A DNA stretch of 64,000 nt from CBDCRK01 sp965220955. GTDB lineage: Bacteria; Desulfobacterota; Binatia; Bin18; CBDCRK01. Each line of letters starts with the position of its first letter. Position 1 is the stretch's first letter. Positions 50,712 through 58,734 of the stretch are shown here, piece after piece. Below the pieces are notes generated by a model, which saw only the letters and a list, made by a program, of their open reading frames with translations, searched no databases and had not been told where the DNA came from. The DNA is taken from contig CBDCRK010000030.1 in NCBI GenBank assembly GCA_965220955.1, forward strand, positions 186,001 through 250,000, written 5' to 3'. Both the position numbers and the translations under genes were made by a program.

Positions 50712-52055
50712 GTGACAAAAAAAGGACAGCTTCTAGCGAAAAAATACCCGTTGCTAAGAGGGCGTCTCGCCCCTGGCTGGTTTCTTCTTGTGGCAGGGAT
50801 GCTGCTGGCAACTCTAAGCTTGACTTCTCTGTCTTCAGCTTCAGAGGGTCAGAGCTACGAAGCACTGCGTCACTGGTTGGAGCAGCACCGGACAGCGGAG
50901 CCAGGCTTTGCAGCCGGGCAGCACCTCACCCTCAAGGACCGTGAGGCCCTGGAGCCCTTCATTCCGCAGTCAGCCTGGGAGTACTACTTTTTTTCTGACC
51001 TGGACATGGAGATAACCCCCACAGGCCACTATCCCCCCCCGCCGGAGTGGGGGAAGAAGGTTAAGGAGGGCTATCGCCTGGATGAGCAGGGGGTACTGAT
51101 AGGATTTAGCGGTGGGGGATTTCCTTTTCCCGAGATTAAACCCGGGGAGCCGCAGGCAGCACTCAAGGTGGTCTGGAACATGCTGTGGCGGCCTGGAACC
51201 GACGATTACGTTATGCCCATGGTGGCTTGGTCCCGGGGGGAAAGTGGGAGGCTGGACCGGAAGTTTGAGTTTACCTCGGTTAGCTCCAGGTATGCCCGGG
51301 GGGATCACTGTCTGGTGCCAGGTTACGAAGAAGTGAAAAGCAAGTCGATGATGGAGTTTCGTTCCCCGCGGGACATGACCGGAGCCAAGAATCTATCTGT
51401 TACCTACGTGGATCATTACAAGGAAGACAACGGCTGGATCTATATGCCGTCCCAGAGAAAGCCCCGGCGCACCCTGGCCTCTGAGCGGACTAGTGAATTG
51501 ATGGGGATGGATTTTACCCGTGAGGATGCGATGGGATTTGGCGGCAAGGTATACGAGCATGACTGGACTTACCTGGGCAAAAAGGCGGTTTTGGCCACAA
51601 TCAATGTGCGCGACAATCCTGAGGCTGGCGGGCCGCATCTTTGGGTGCCGCACAAGGCACGTTGGGAGCTTAGGGAGTGTCATGTGCTTTTGGTGGAGCC
51701 TAGGCTTGCTAACCATCCCTATAGTCACAAGATCATCTTTATTGACACCGAGACTTTTTGGACTCTGTGGATGTTTGCCTTTGATCGTGACGAGCAGCTG
51801 CTACGCATGAATCAACACTTTCTTAAGTACTCAGAGAGTTATGTGGAGGACAGTCCCCAGCAGGCTCCTTATCTGTCGCAGGATTTCTCCAATAACCTGG
51901 GGCATCATGTCTTCATCCACCTGGGCGAGACCGACATCAACGCGCTGAAGCCCCACGCGACTTATAGCCACTGTTACGTGATGATGAAGGATTTCTCCCC
52001 GGGTCGAGCCAAGCAATTCTACTCTCTGCGCAACATGGTGAGCGGCCGGCGTTAG
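50712..52055 (+). CDS. DUF1329 family exported protein
   Basis: A 447-residue protein with an N-terminal hydrophobic segment (WFLLVAGMLLATLSLTSLSSA). The C-terminal half carries typical DUF1329 sequence: WIYMPSQRKPRRTLASERTS, MGMDFTREDAMGFGGKVYEH and DWTYLGKKAVLATIN, then IIFIDTETFWTLWMFAFDRD. GTG start after GGAGGGA. The order DUF1329, AMIN-TPR protein, DUF1302 barrel is a recognised type of envelope cluster, in other bacteria often with an RND/MMPL transporter. Role unknown, thought to concern lipid or hydrophobic-compound handling between membranes. Confidence 0.88.
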   Translation: MTKKGQLLAKKYPLLRGRLAPGWFLLVAGMLLATLSLTSLSSASEGQSYEALRHWLEQHRTAEPGFAAGQHLTLKDREALEPFIPQSAWEYYFFSDLDMEITPTGHYPPPPEWGKKVKEGYRLDEQGVLIGFSGGGFPFPEIKPGEPQAALKVVWNMLWRPGTDDYVMPMVAWSRGESGRLDRKFEFTSVSSRYARGDHCLVPGYEEVKSKSMMEFRSPRDMTGAKNLSVTYVDHYKEDNGWIYMPSQRKPRRTLASERTSELMGMDFTREDAMGFGGKVYEHDWTYLGKKAVLATINVRDNPEAGGPHLWVPHKARWELRECHVLLVEPRLANHPYSHKIIFIDTETFWTLWMFAFDRDEQLLRMNQHFLKYSESYVEDSPQQAPYLSQDFSNNLGHHVFIHLGETDINALKPHATYSHCYVMMKDFSPGRAKQFYSLRNMVSGRR

Positions 52056-52097
52056 CCGGAGCGCCAAGACAAGATCACAGCCTAACGAGTTGCTACC

Positions 52098-53270
52098 ATG
52101 GGCAAAGTGCGGCTCTACCTTCTTGTTTTGTTTCTCTGGGCAGGGTTATGCTCCCCGACCGCTTTTCCTCAGCCCCCAACCCAACCCTCTACCCTCCACC
52201 TGCACAAGATACAGCTCTCCGTAGAGACAGGACAGAAGATTGTCTCCTTTAATTTTTCTCTACCACCCGATTCCGTAAAAGCCTTTGTGCTATCGTCACC
52301 CCCCCGGCTGGTTGTGGATATCAAGGGACCCATCAAAGACCAGCCTACAGCGACCTACACGGTGGAGGATTCGCTGCTCCACCGTGTGCGTGTTGGCTCC
52401 CATCCACAGCGCCTCCGGTTTGTCCTTGACCTCAAGACGGACAAGGTTCCGCCTTTCTCTGTTGAGCAGAAGGACGTACGGGTTACGGCAGTGCTGGGAG
52501 AGCGAACCGGAGAGTCCGGGAAGGTCCACTCCCAAACTCTCTTTTCGCTTAGCGGAAAAGTGGTTGCCTCTCAGAGCGTTCCCAGGGGGCCAGTCCTAAC
52601 TCCTCCGCCTGTCACCCCTGATATGTCTGATATGTCGTTGAAGCAATATCTTCCCTTGTCCCAAGAGGCTCGTCACCATCTGAAGCAAGGGCAGGTTTTC
52701 TACGACAGAGGGCAAGTCGATGAGGCGATTGTCCAGTGGCGGGAGACGGTGCGCTTGGCCCCCAACGTTGCCAAAGCCCATCACCTCCTGGGGATAGCGT
52801 TGCGAGACAGTGGAGACCTTACGGAATCACTTGCAGCATTTCAGGAGGCGCTCCGTCTGGACCCGGATAACGCCACGGCTTGTGTGCACCTTGCCAGAGC
52901 GTTTGAGGCCAGGGGGGACACAAAGGAAGCCTTTGCGGCTTATTATAGAGCCCTGCAATTGGTCCCCTCTGCGCCCTATGTGCACAATCGACTGGGCCAT
53001 CTTTTGGCGGCGAAGGGAGACTGGGAAGGGGCGGTAACAGAGTGGCAGCAGACAACGGAGTTGCTGCCCAATTATGCCTATGCGCATGCCAACCTGGGCG
53101 AGGCGTTTGAGCAGATGGGGAAGAGGGGGGAGGCTCTGGCTGCTTATGAGCGTGCCTTGCCGGTGTGCGCACGCTTTACCCAGGCCCTTGAGCAGATAGG
53201 AAAAAAGGGAGAGGCTGCTACCCTCTGTGCGGAGGTGCGTCGGCGTGTTGCCCGGCTGCGGCAGGATTAA
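52098..53270 (+). CDS. AMIN-domain and TPR-repeat exported protein
   Basis: A 390-residue protein: signal peptide (YLLVLFLWAGLCSPTAFPQ), an AMIN-like beta domain (about 35-135: FNFSLPPDSVKAFVLSSPPR, LVVDIKGPIK, RVRVGSHPQRLRFVLDLK), a linker, then about five tetratricopeptide repeats (from HHLKQGQVFYDRGQVDEAIV near residue 195 to the end; WQQTTELLPNYAYAHANLGE is one). AMIN domains bind peptidoglycan or envelope sites and TPRs bind proteins, so this may anchor or assemble the neighbouring outer-membrane components. It lies 42 bp after the DUF1329 gene. Confidence 0.88.
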   Translation: MGKVRLYLLVLFLWAGLCSPTAFPQPPTQPSTLHLHKIQLSVETGQKIVSFNFSLPPDSVKAFVLSSPPRLVVDIKGPIKDQPTATYTVEDSLLHRVRVGSHPQRLRFVLDLKTDKVPPFSVEQKDVRVTAVLGERTGESGKVHSQTLFSLSGKVVASQSVPRGPVLTPPPVTPDMSDMSLKQYLPLSQEARHHLKQGQVFYDRGQVDEAIVQWRETVRLAPNVAKAHHLLGIALRDSGDLTESLAAFQEALRLDPDNATACVHLARAFEARGDTKEAFAAYYRALQLVPSAPYVHNRLGHLLAAKGDWEGAVTEWQQTTELLPNYAYAHANLGEAFEQMGKRGEALAAYERALPVCARFTQALEQIGKKGEAATLCAEVRRRVARLRQD

Positions 53271-53329
53271 ATCAACATGATTCCCATAAAACTACCTTTC
53301 AAGAAGAACATAAGAAGGGGTAAGAGTCG

Positions 53330-54958
53330 ATGAGACAGTGGAACAAAAACCTGATTGTGCTGTTTTCCCTGGTTGTATATTGCCTCCTGCCTGTGGGTGC
53401 GTGGGGGATCATTGCCCTGCGGGATGATCTGGAGATAGAGGGTTTTGTGCAGGCGGAAAACATCCTGCGCACCGCCAGGTACCGGGATGCCGAGTTGATC
53501 CTGCAGCGCAACACCGTGCAAGTGGAGGGCCTATGGAACTTCATTCAGGAAGGGCGGACCACGGTGGGTAACTTTTCCATGGGCCCTATTGAGGAAGCCA
53601 CTCTCAAACTCACTTATCGCTTTGCCTACGACTCGGTCTATGACATCCGGGAGTCCTTTCGGGACAACTTTAGTGTGGATGAACGAGATACCCTAAAATA
53701 TGAGAACTGGATTCGCGAGGCTTACGTTGAACTAGTTATGCCCCCGCTCACCATGCGGCTGGGACGCCAGCAGGTGGTGTGGGGAGAGACGGACACATTC
53801 CGGGCCCTGGACGTTATTAACCCCTTGGATACAGAATGGCATTTTGCTCGGGAGCCCTGGGAGGATATCCGTATCCCGCTGTGGATGGTGCGGGGGATCT
53901 ATGACATTGGCAAGGTGGGCTGGCTGGAGGAATCGTTTATTGAGGGGATATGGATTCCGGGGGATTTCCAGCGCAACCGCGCCTCTCCGGACCCGCGGCG
54001 GCCATGGGGCTTCTATGGGGGACGCCGCCGTGAGAGGGCCAACTCTGTAATCGTTGACGGGCATTTTGCTGACCCAGTGAGCATTGTTCGTGATCAAAAA
54101 CCGGATCGAGCCCTGGAGAGCAGCGAGATTGGAGTGCGGTTTAAGGCGGTATGGGGACAGGTAGACTTTGGCCTGCACTACTTCTGGACCCTCTCGGACA
54201 CCCCTGGGGTGAAGGTGCGCAACGATCTTACCTTTGATTCAACCGTTGGCAATAGGAGGACACGCACAGAGTTCCTTGATCTGGTCAACCCCAGAAGCCA
54301 TGTGGTTGGGGTGGCGGCCAATTATGCCGAGGAGTATTTTACCCAGACCGTGTTCCGGGTAGAGGCAACTTATACCACTGGGATTCCCATAACGTTGGGC
54401 ACCCTCGATCGGCGGGGAGTTCCCCGAGAAGTGGATAGAGATCGCAATAATTTCATGACCACCGAGCAGACCTTGCTCATGCTGGCCTTTGACCGGCCCA
54501 CCTGGATTCGCCCACTGAATAAGCTTCGTACCTTCTTTATTACCGGACAGTTTTTCTGGCAGCATTACACTGAATTTAATCGCTTTTTCCGCGGGACTTC
54601 TTCAGTGCGGCGAGCCCTGGAGCCTGGAACGGGAGCAATCATCCCGGACAGGTTTATCAGTGTTAACACCGACCGTCTCTCCGAGGATCAGGTTGTGGCC
54701 ACGCTGGCGGCCTCGACCAGCTACGGGCCAGGGGGACTTATCCAGCCCCTGGTAGCTATGGCGTACAATCCTTTGGGCACAACATTCTTTCACCGCTTGT
54801 CCCTCGACTACCTCTATTCCAATCATCTCATCTTTCGTCTTACCCATGATTTCTATTGGGGGAAATCGACCGAGGAACCGTGGTTTATTGGCGGGCGGTT
54901 TGGCGCTGCCCGGGACAACCGCATCGAGACCATCTTTCTCGTTATTTTTCAGTATTAA
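53330..54958 (+). CDS. DUF1302 outer-membrane beta-barrel protein
   Basis: A 542-residue protein with signal peptide (LIVLFSLVVYCLLPVGAWG). The barrel has the DUF1302 hallmark LTMRLGRQQVVWGETDTFRA, LDVINPLDTEW, and alternates hydrophobic and polar residues to a C-terminal aromatic strand ending IFLVIFQY, as expected for insertion by the BAM complex. DUF1302 barrels regularly accompany DUF1329 proteins. Last intact gene of the envelope cluster; directly after it lie an RND-pump fragment and an ArsR tail. Confidence 0.9.
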   Translation: MRQWNKNLIVLFSLVVYCLLPVGAWGIIALRDDLEIEGFVQAENILRTARYRDAELILQRNTVQVEGLWNFIQEGRTTVGNFSMGPIEEATLKLTYRFAYDSVYDIRESFRDNFSVDERDTLKYENWIREAYVELVMPPLTMRLGRQQVVWGETDTFRALDVINPLDTEWHFAREPWEDIRIPLWMVRGIYDIGKVGWLEESFIEGIWIPGDFQRNRASPDPRRPWGFYGGRRRERANSVIVDGHFADPVSIVRDQKPDRALESSEIGVRFKAVWGQVDFGLHYFWTLSDTPGVKVRNDLTFDSTVGNRRTRTEFLDLVNPRSHVVGVAANYAEEYFTQTVFRVEATYTTGIPITLGTLDRRGVPREVDRDRNNFMTTEQTLLMLAFDRPTWIRPLNKLRTFFITGQFFWQHYTEFNRFFRGTSSVRRALEPGTGAIIPDRFISVNTDRLSEDQVVATLAASTSYGPGGLIQPLVAMAYNPLGTTFFHRLSLDYLYSNHLIFRLTHDFYWGKSTEEPWFIGGRFGAARDNRIETIFLVIFQY

Positions 54959-55000
54959 GAGCAAGGAGAAGGGGGTTCCGGGCAGAGGCGCCGGGAGGGG

Positions 55001-55100
55001 ATGGACACTGCAGAAGCCGCCCTGCCTGGGGCGGAGATCCGTCTCCGTCCGGTGCTCATGACTGCTCTTGTCGCCAGTTTGGGGTTTGTTTCCATGGCAC
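55001..55100 (+). pseudogene. Fragment of an HME-RND (CzcA-type) efflux pump
   Basis: ATG at 55001 opens MDTAEAALPGAEIRLRPVLM followed by TALVASLGFVSMALATG. These are the highly conserved residues just before the penultimate helices of CzcA/CusA-type pumps (GAE.RLRPVLMTALVASLGF.PMALA). Only about 35 codons remain; the sequence then changes abruptly to an ArsR tail at about 55100. Confidence 0.85.
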
Positions 55101-55101
55101 T

Positions 55102-55215
55102 GGCAACGGGCGCTGGGTTTACTACTCTCTCAATCCCGAAACGCTGGAAGAGATAAGGCATTTTCTGAGCGTGCTCCTGGATGCCCGCAACCCCGAAGCA
55201 CACAGGAGGAGGTAA
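55102..55215 (+). pseudogene. C-terminal fragment of an ArsR regulator
   Basis: The frame NGRWVYYSLNPETLEEIRHF LSVLL..., ending at TAA 55213-55215, is the wing and last helix of ArsR/SmtB repressors. The N-terminal HTH and metal site are gone, having been replaced by the RND fragment. The AGGAGGAGG in its last codons serves as ribosome-binding site of acr3. Confidence 0.82.
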
Positions 55216-55221
55216 ACACCC

Positions 55222-56553
55222 ATGGCTCAAGAGACTATTGGTGCTGCTACGCCCTCAACCAAGGATATGTCTGGCTTTGAACGTTACCTCACGCTCTGGG
55301 TAGCCCTCTGTATTGTGGGGGGGATTCTGCTCGGCAAAATTGCTCCGAATCTCGCCACCACCCTTGATGGCATAGCCCTGTATGTGAATGGTGCCCCTGT
55401 GGTGTCGATTCCCATCGCCGTGTGTCTCTTCTTCATGATGTATCCCATCATGATCAAGATTGACTTTGCCGAGGTGGTGAGGGCTAGTCGCAACACCAAA
55501 CCGGTCTTGCTTACCCTGTTTGTGAACTGGGCGATTAAGCCGTTCACAATGTATGCTATCTCCCTGTTTTGTTTGGGGACACTTTTTTACGGCTTCATCG
55601 GTCCTGATGCTATTGACCACGTAAAAATGCCCTTTGGGCTCGAACTGCCCGTTGGTGCAACCTACGGGGCAGGGCAAGTCGTGATGGCCAACGGGATAAA
55701 GATGCTCGAAGTGCCGCTGTGGAGGAGTTATCTGGCTGGCTGTATTTTGCTCGGGATTGCCCCCTGCACGGCCATGGTCTTGGTCTGGGGCTATCTTGCC
55801 CGTGGCAATGATGGGCTTACCCTGGTGATGGTCGCGCTCAATTCGCTCACAATGCTTGTGCTGTATGGCGTGCTGGGCGGGTTTCTGCTGGGAGTTGGTC
55901 GGCTGCCCGTGCCGTGGCAAGCTCTGGTGCTCTCGATTGGCGTGTATGTTGCGCTGCCGCTCATGGCCGGCTATTTCTCGCGCCGATGGATTATCCAGGC
56001 TAAAGGCGAAACCTGGTTCAAAGAACAATTCCTGCACGTGCTGACGCCGCTGACAATTAGTGCGTTGCTGGTGACCTTGGTCCTGCTCTTTTCTTTCAAA
56101 GGAGAGGTTATCCTGTCGAATCCCCTGACCATCCTGTGGATTGCGATTCCGCTGTGTATTCAAACCGTTGCCATTTTTGCCCTGACGTATGGTCTCGCCC
56201 GTGTTTTCCGATTCACCTATCAAGATGCTGCCCCATCGGCTATGATTGGCGCCTCCAACCACTTTGAAGTCGCCATTGCTACGGCGACGATGCTGTTTGG
56301 GCTGTCTTCTGGCGCAGCGCTGGCGACCGTTGTCGGCGTGCTGATTGAAGTGCCGGTTATGTTGATATTGGTCCGCTACTGTCTGCGCACGGAGCACTGG
56401 TTTTGCCATGCGGCAACGCAGGCCGTGCCAGGTACTGGAACTGCCCGGCCCATTTCAGGGTATACCCCGGCGGCAGCCGGACCTGCTCGGCAACCACTTG
56501 CTTCGCTTCCTCTACGTACCCTCCTAGACCACGTCCGGCTACGACGCCTCTAG
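55222..56553 (+). CDS. acr3: Arsenite efflux transporter Acr3, with altered C-terminal tail
   Basis: A 443-residue membrane protein of the BASS/ACR3 family, about ten helices. LLGIAPCTAMVLVWGYLARG contains the essential Cys of Acr3, and PSAMIGASNHFEVAIATATM and the ending MLILVRYCLRTEHWF are typical. Acr3 proteins export As(III) using the proton gradient. After HWF the family normally stops; here about 50 more residues follow (from CHAATQAV), and their DNA is antisense to an RND-pump fragment, so the tail is accidental. The regulator gene in front is reduced to its tail, so expression control is probably altered. Confidence 0.92.
   Translation: MAQETIGAATPSTKDMSGFERYLTLWVALCIVGGILLGKIAPNLATTLDGIALYVNGAPVVSIPIAVCLFFMMYPIMIKIDFAEVVRASRNTKPVLLTLFVNWAIKPFTMYAISLFCLGTLFYGFIGPDAIDHVKMPFGLELPVGATYGAGQVVMANGIKMLEVPLWRSYLAGCILLGIAPCTAMVLVWGYLARGNDGLTLVMVALNSLTMLVLYGVLGGFLLGVGRLPVPWQALVLSIGVYVALPLMAGYFSRRWIIQAKGETWFKEQFLHVLTPLTISALLVTLVLLFSFKGEVILSNPLTILWIAIPLCIQTVAIFALTYGLARVFRFTYQDAAPSAMIGASNHFEVAIATATMLFGLSSGAALATVVGVLIEVPVMLILVRYCLRTEHWFCHAATQAVPGTGTARPISGYTPAAAGPARQPLASLPLRTLLDHVRLRRL
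56424..56539 (-). pseudogene. Antisense fragment of an HME-RND efflux pump
   Basis: On the minus strand GGYVEEAKQVVAEQVRLPPG followed by YTLKWAGQFQYLARP is the conserved periplasmic segment of CzcA/CusA pumps (V.EA...V...V.LPPGY.L.WGGQFE). It lies inside the 3' end of acr3 in the opposite direction. With the plus-strand fragment at 55001, it brackets the ArsR-Acr3 unit. Confidence 0.85.
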
Positions 56554-56654
56554 GAACCCCACCCGGCCCACCGCCGCTGTACCGGAGAAGATGCCAACAT
56601 ATTGTGGAAACATTACTCTTTGTCATTGCTGGGCTTTCATGCTAGTCTAAAAAC

Positions 56655-57050
56655 ATGTGTCAGCTCCGTCAGATATCCCCCGCTATCTTCTTCTTGGCTT
56701 TCCTGCTGTACTGCTCGCAGGTTTGTCTGGCGGTCTGTTATCCCTCTGCGGCGGTTGCTGCTGCCGCCTCTACGAACTACGGTCCAAAATCCACACCTTG
56801 CCATTCCCCGGACACTGCTTCCCAGGACATACCTGAAAAATGTCCGAGCTGTGGAAACCTGGTCTTCCTCAGGGCGGTTTCTCCTGATAGCGAGACGCCG
56901 GCCGCTTCGAGTCTCTCCCTTCTCCCTGTTGGTTTTACAGCCCAGCGAGTTCTTTTCTCGCAACCACAACCGCACGTAACGGGACTACGGTCGGAAGTTG
57001 CCGCTCTTTCACTCCCGCTGTATCTCACACTCTCTATTCTACTACTCTAA
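56655..57050 (+). CDS. Small exported Cys-containing protein beside copper genes
   Basis: A 131-residue protein of no recognised family: an N-terminal hydrophobic stretch (AIFFLAFLLYCSQVCLAVC), a short region with CHSPDTASQDIPEKCPSCGN (C-x(n)-CxxC) and a hydrophobic C-terminus. The size and Cys pattern resemble small DUF2946-like proteins found beside copper-resistance genes. The ribosome-binding site is weak; a coding function is likely but not certain. Confidence 0.55.
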   Translation: MCQLRQISPAIFFLAFLLYCSQVCLAVCYPSAAVAAAASTNYGPKSTPCHSPDTASQDIPEKCPSCGNLVFLRAVSPDSETPAASSLSLLPVGFTAQRVLFSQPQPHVTGLRSEVAALSLPLYLTLSILLL

Positions 57051-57106
57051 GTTTCCTCCACCGCCTATTGGTGACAGGGGTCCCTGTCCTTCCTGACAAG
57101 GGACTG

Positions 57107-57148
57107 TTGACAACCATCCGTATCGGATGACGACCATCCGTATCGGAT
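57107..57148 (+). promoter_or_regulatory. Tandem operator-like sites before the multicopper oxidase gene
   Basis: ATCCG-tat-CGGAT occurs at 57116-57128 and 57136-57148, one copy per two helical turns (20 bp), directly after a consensus TTGACA (57107-57112). A further inverted repeat GACAGGG-gt-CCCTGTC lies at 57073-57088. A repressor or activator controlling the copper operon is plausible; the protein is not in the window. Confidence 0.6.
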
Positions 57149-57266
57149 TCGTTCTCTGCACCTACATGCAGGAAGTTTCCCTGATTCGTTGCCGCTCTGC
57201 TTGCACGTCTACTCAGGCTCCTTCCGCGCATGAACCGTGCATAAGACGAACAAAGGAGAGAAGCCT

Positions 57267-58688
57267 ATGAATAAGAGTCGACGAGATTTTTTCCGTGAGG
57301 TCTTGGGGGTAGGAGCACTGTTCGGTGTACCTCGCATTGCAAGAGCCCAAAATACTGAGTCCAGCCGTCATGTGCAGACTATGCCAGCCGTAGGCCGGGC
57401 CGGAAAAGCAGGATTTCTACCGGTTGAAACGCCCGACATTCCCAGACTCCCCTGGCGCCTGGAAAATGGCGTTAAGGTCTTCCATTTAATTCCCGAGGTC
57501 ATGAAGCGAGAGTTCAAGCCCGATTGGACCTTTGACGTCTGGGGCTTCAACGGCAGCATGCCCGGACCCACAATCGAAGTGAATCAAGGGGATCGAGTGC
57601 GCATCGTGGTCGAGAACCGGCTGCCCGAGCCAACCTCCATACACTGGCATGGCTTCGAGGTCCCAGTCGAGATGGATGGGGTGCCGGGTGTAAGCCAGGA
57701 TCCCATCCTGCCGGGGGAGAAATTTGTCTACGAGTTCACACTCCACCAGCACGGCACGTTCTTTTACCACTCGCATATGGCCATGCAGGAGATGATGGGG
57801 ATGCTTGGTCTCTTTGTCATGCATCCCAAGGAGCCTTACCAGCCTCGGGTAGACAAGGACTTCGGTTTGCTCTTCCAGGAATGGGCGATCCTGCCCAACA
57901 ATCCTGTGCCGAATAGCCTGTCGATGGAGTTTAACTGGCTCACCATTAACGGCAAGGTCGGTCCGGCAACAACGCCACTCATTGTGCGGCTGGGAGACCG
58001 GGTACGCATCCGCATGGTGAACCTGGGCATGGACCATCACCCCATCCACCTGCATGGAAATACGTTCTACGGGACTGCAACCGAGGGCGGGCGTGTTCCT
58101 GAGACGGCCTGGACCCCGGCCAACACTGTACTGTTGGGAGTCGCCCAGGCCCGGGATGTTGAGTTTGAGGCGAAATACCCGGGTGACTGGATGCTTCATT
58201 GCCACCTGCCCCACCACATGATGAACCATATGGCCTCCATGGCCGGCCCGATGGCGCACACCGGTCGCGGCATGCACACGGGTATGGGGATGGAGGAAGG
58301 CATGGGGATGCTACAGCAGGGCCACGCCATGGCAGAAGAGAACGGCCCCAGCCTGGGCCGGGCTATGGGCGTTGGCTCTGACTTCGAGAACCCAACTACC
58401 CATCTGCCGCTGTATCCCAAGAGTGCGGGAGCCAAGCCGAAGCTGGTGCCGGGTTACCCCCAGGATCACTTTATGCCGATGGACGACGAGGTTGCAAAAC
58501 CTGAGACGTACGGCCTCAGACGGACCTGGAGCGCAGGTGTACAGGGAATGATGACGCTTGTCCGTGTCCTCGAACCCAAACTGTATGACCGGGTCAAGTC
58601 GCTCCAAGCGCAGGCCGCCCAAGCGCGGGCCGCAAAGGAAAAGCTCCTGGGCAGGACGCCGACCTACTCCCATCGTCACTATGGGTAG
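57267..58688 (+). CDS. Multicopper oxidase (CopA/CueO-like), Tat-exported
   Basis: A 473-residue multicopper oxidase. The N-terminus is a Tat signal (KSRRDFFREVLGVGALFG, twin Arg). Copper ligand motifs are HWHGFEVP, FYHSHMAMQ, HHPIHLHGN and MLHCHLPHHMMNHM, giving the four-copper pattern of HxH pairs and the HCH ligand set. A Met-rich stretch follows (MHTGMGMEEGMGMLQQGHAM), typical of cuprous oxidases. Expected function: periplasmic oxidation of Cu(I) to Cu(II). The start at 57267 has AAGGAGAG upstream. It is followed by a TolC-like gene; the other partners of a Cus-type pump are missing. Confidence 0.93.
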   Translation: MNKSRRDFFREVLGVGALFGVPRIARAQNTESSRHVQTMPAVGRAGKAGFLPVETPDIPRLPWRLENGVKVFHLIPEVMKREFKPDWTFDVWGFNGSMPGPTIEVNQGDRVRIVVENRLPEPTSIHWHGFEVPVEMDGVPGVSQDPILPGEKFVYEFTLHQHGTFFYHSHMAMQEMMGMLGLFVMHPKEPYQPRVDKDFGLLFQEWAILPNNPVPNSLSMEFNWLTINGKVGPATTPLIVRLGDRVRIRMVNLGMDHHPIHLHGNTFYGTATEGGRVPETAWTPANTVLLGVAQARDVEFEAKYPGDWMLHCHLPHHMMNHMASMAGPMAHTGRGMHTGMGMEEGMGMLQQGHAMAEENGPSLGRAMGVGSDFENPTTHLPLYPKSAGAKPKLVPGYPQDHFMPMDDEVAKPETYGLRRTWSAGVQGMMTLVRVLEPKLYDRVKSLQAQAAQARAAKEKLLGRTPTYSHRHYG

Positions 58689-58734
58689 GCTTGGAATGTA
58701 CCATCATAGCGAGAGCAAGAGAAGGAGGTGTCCT

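Noticed and set aside
55255..56409. 384-residue minus-strand frame opposite acr3
   Set aside because: His/Gln/Asn-rich antisense translation of a transmembrane gene, a usual artefact.
57486..58277. 263-residue minus-strand frame opposite the multicopper oxidase
   Set aside because: Antisense artefact with no recognisable domain.
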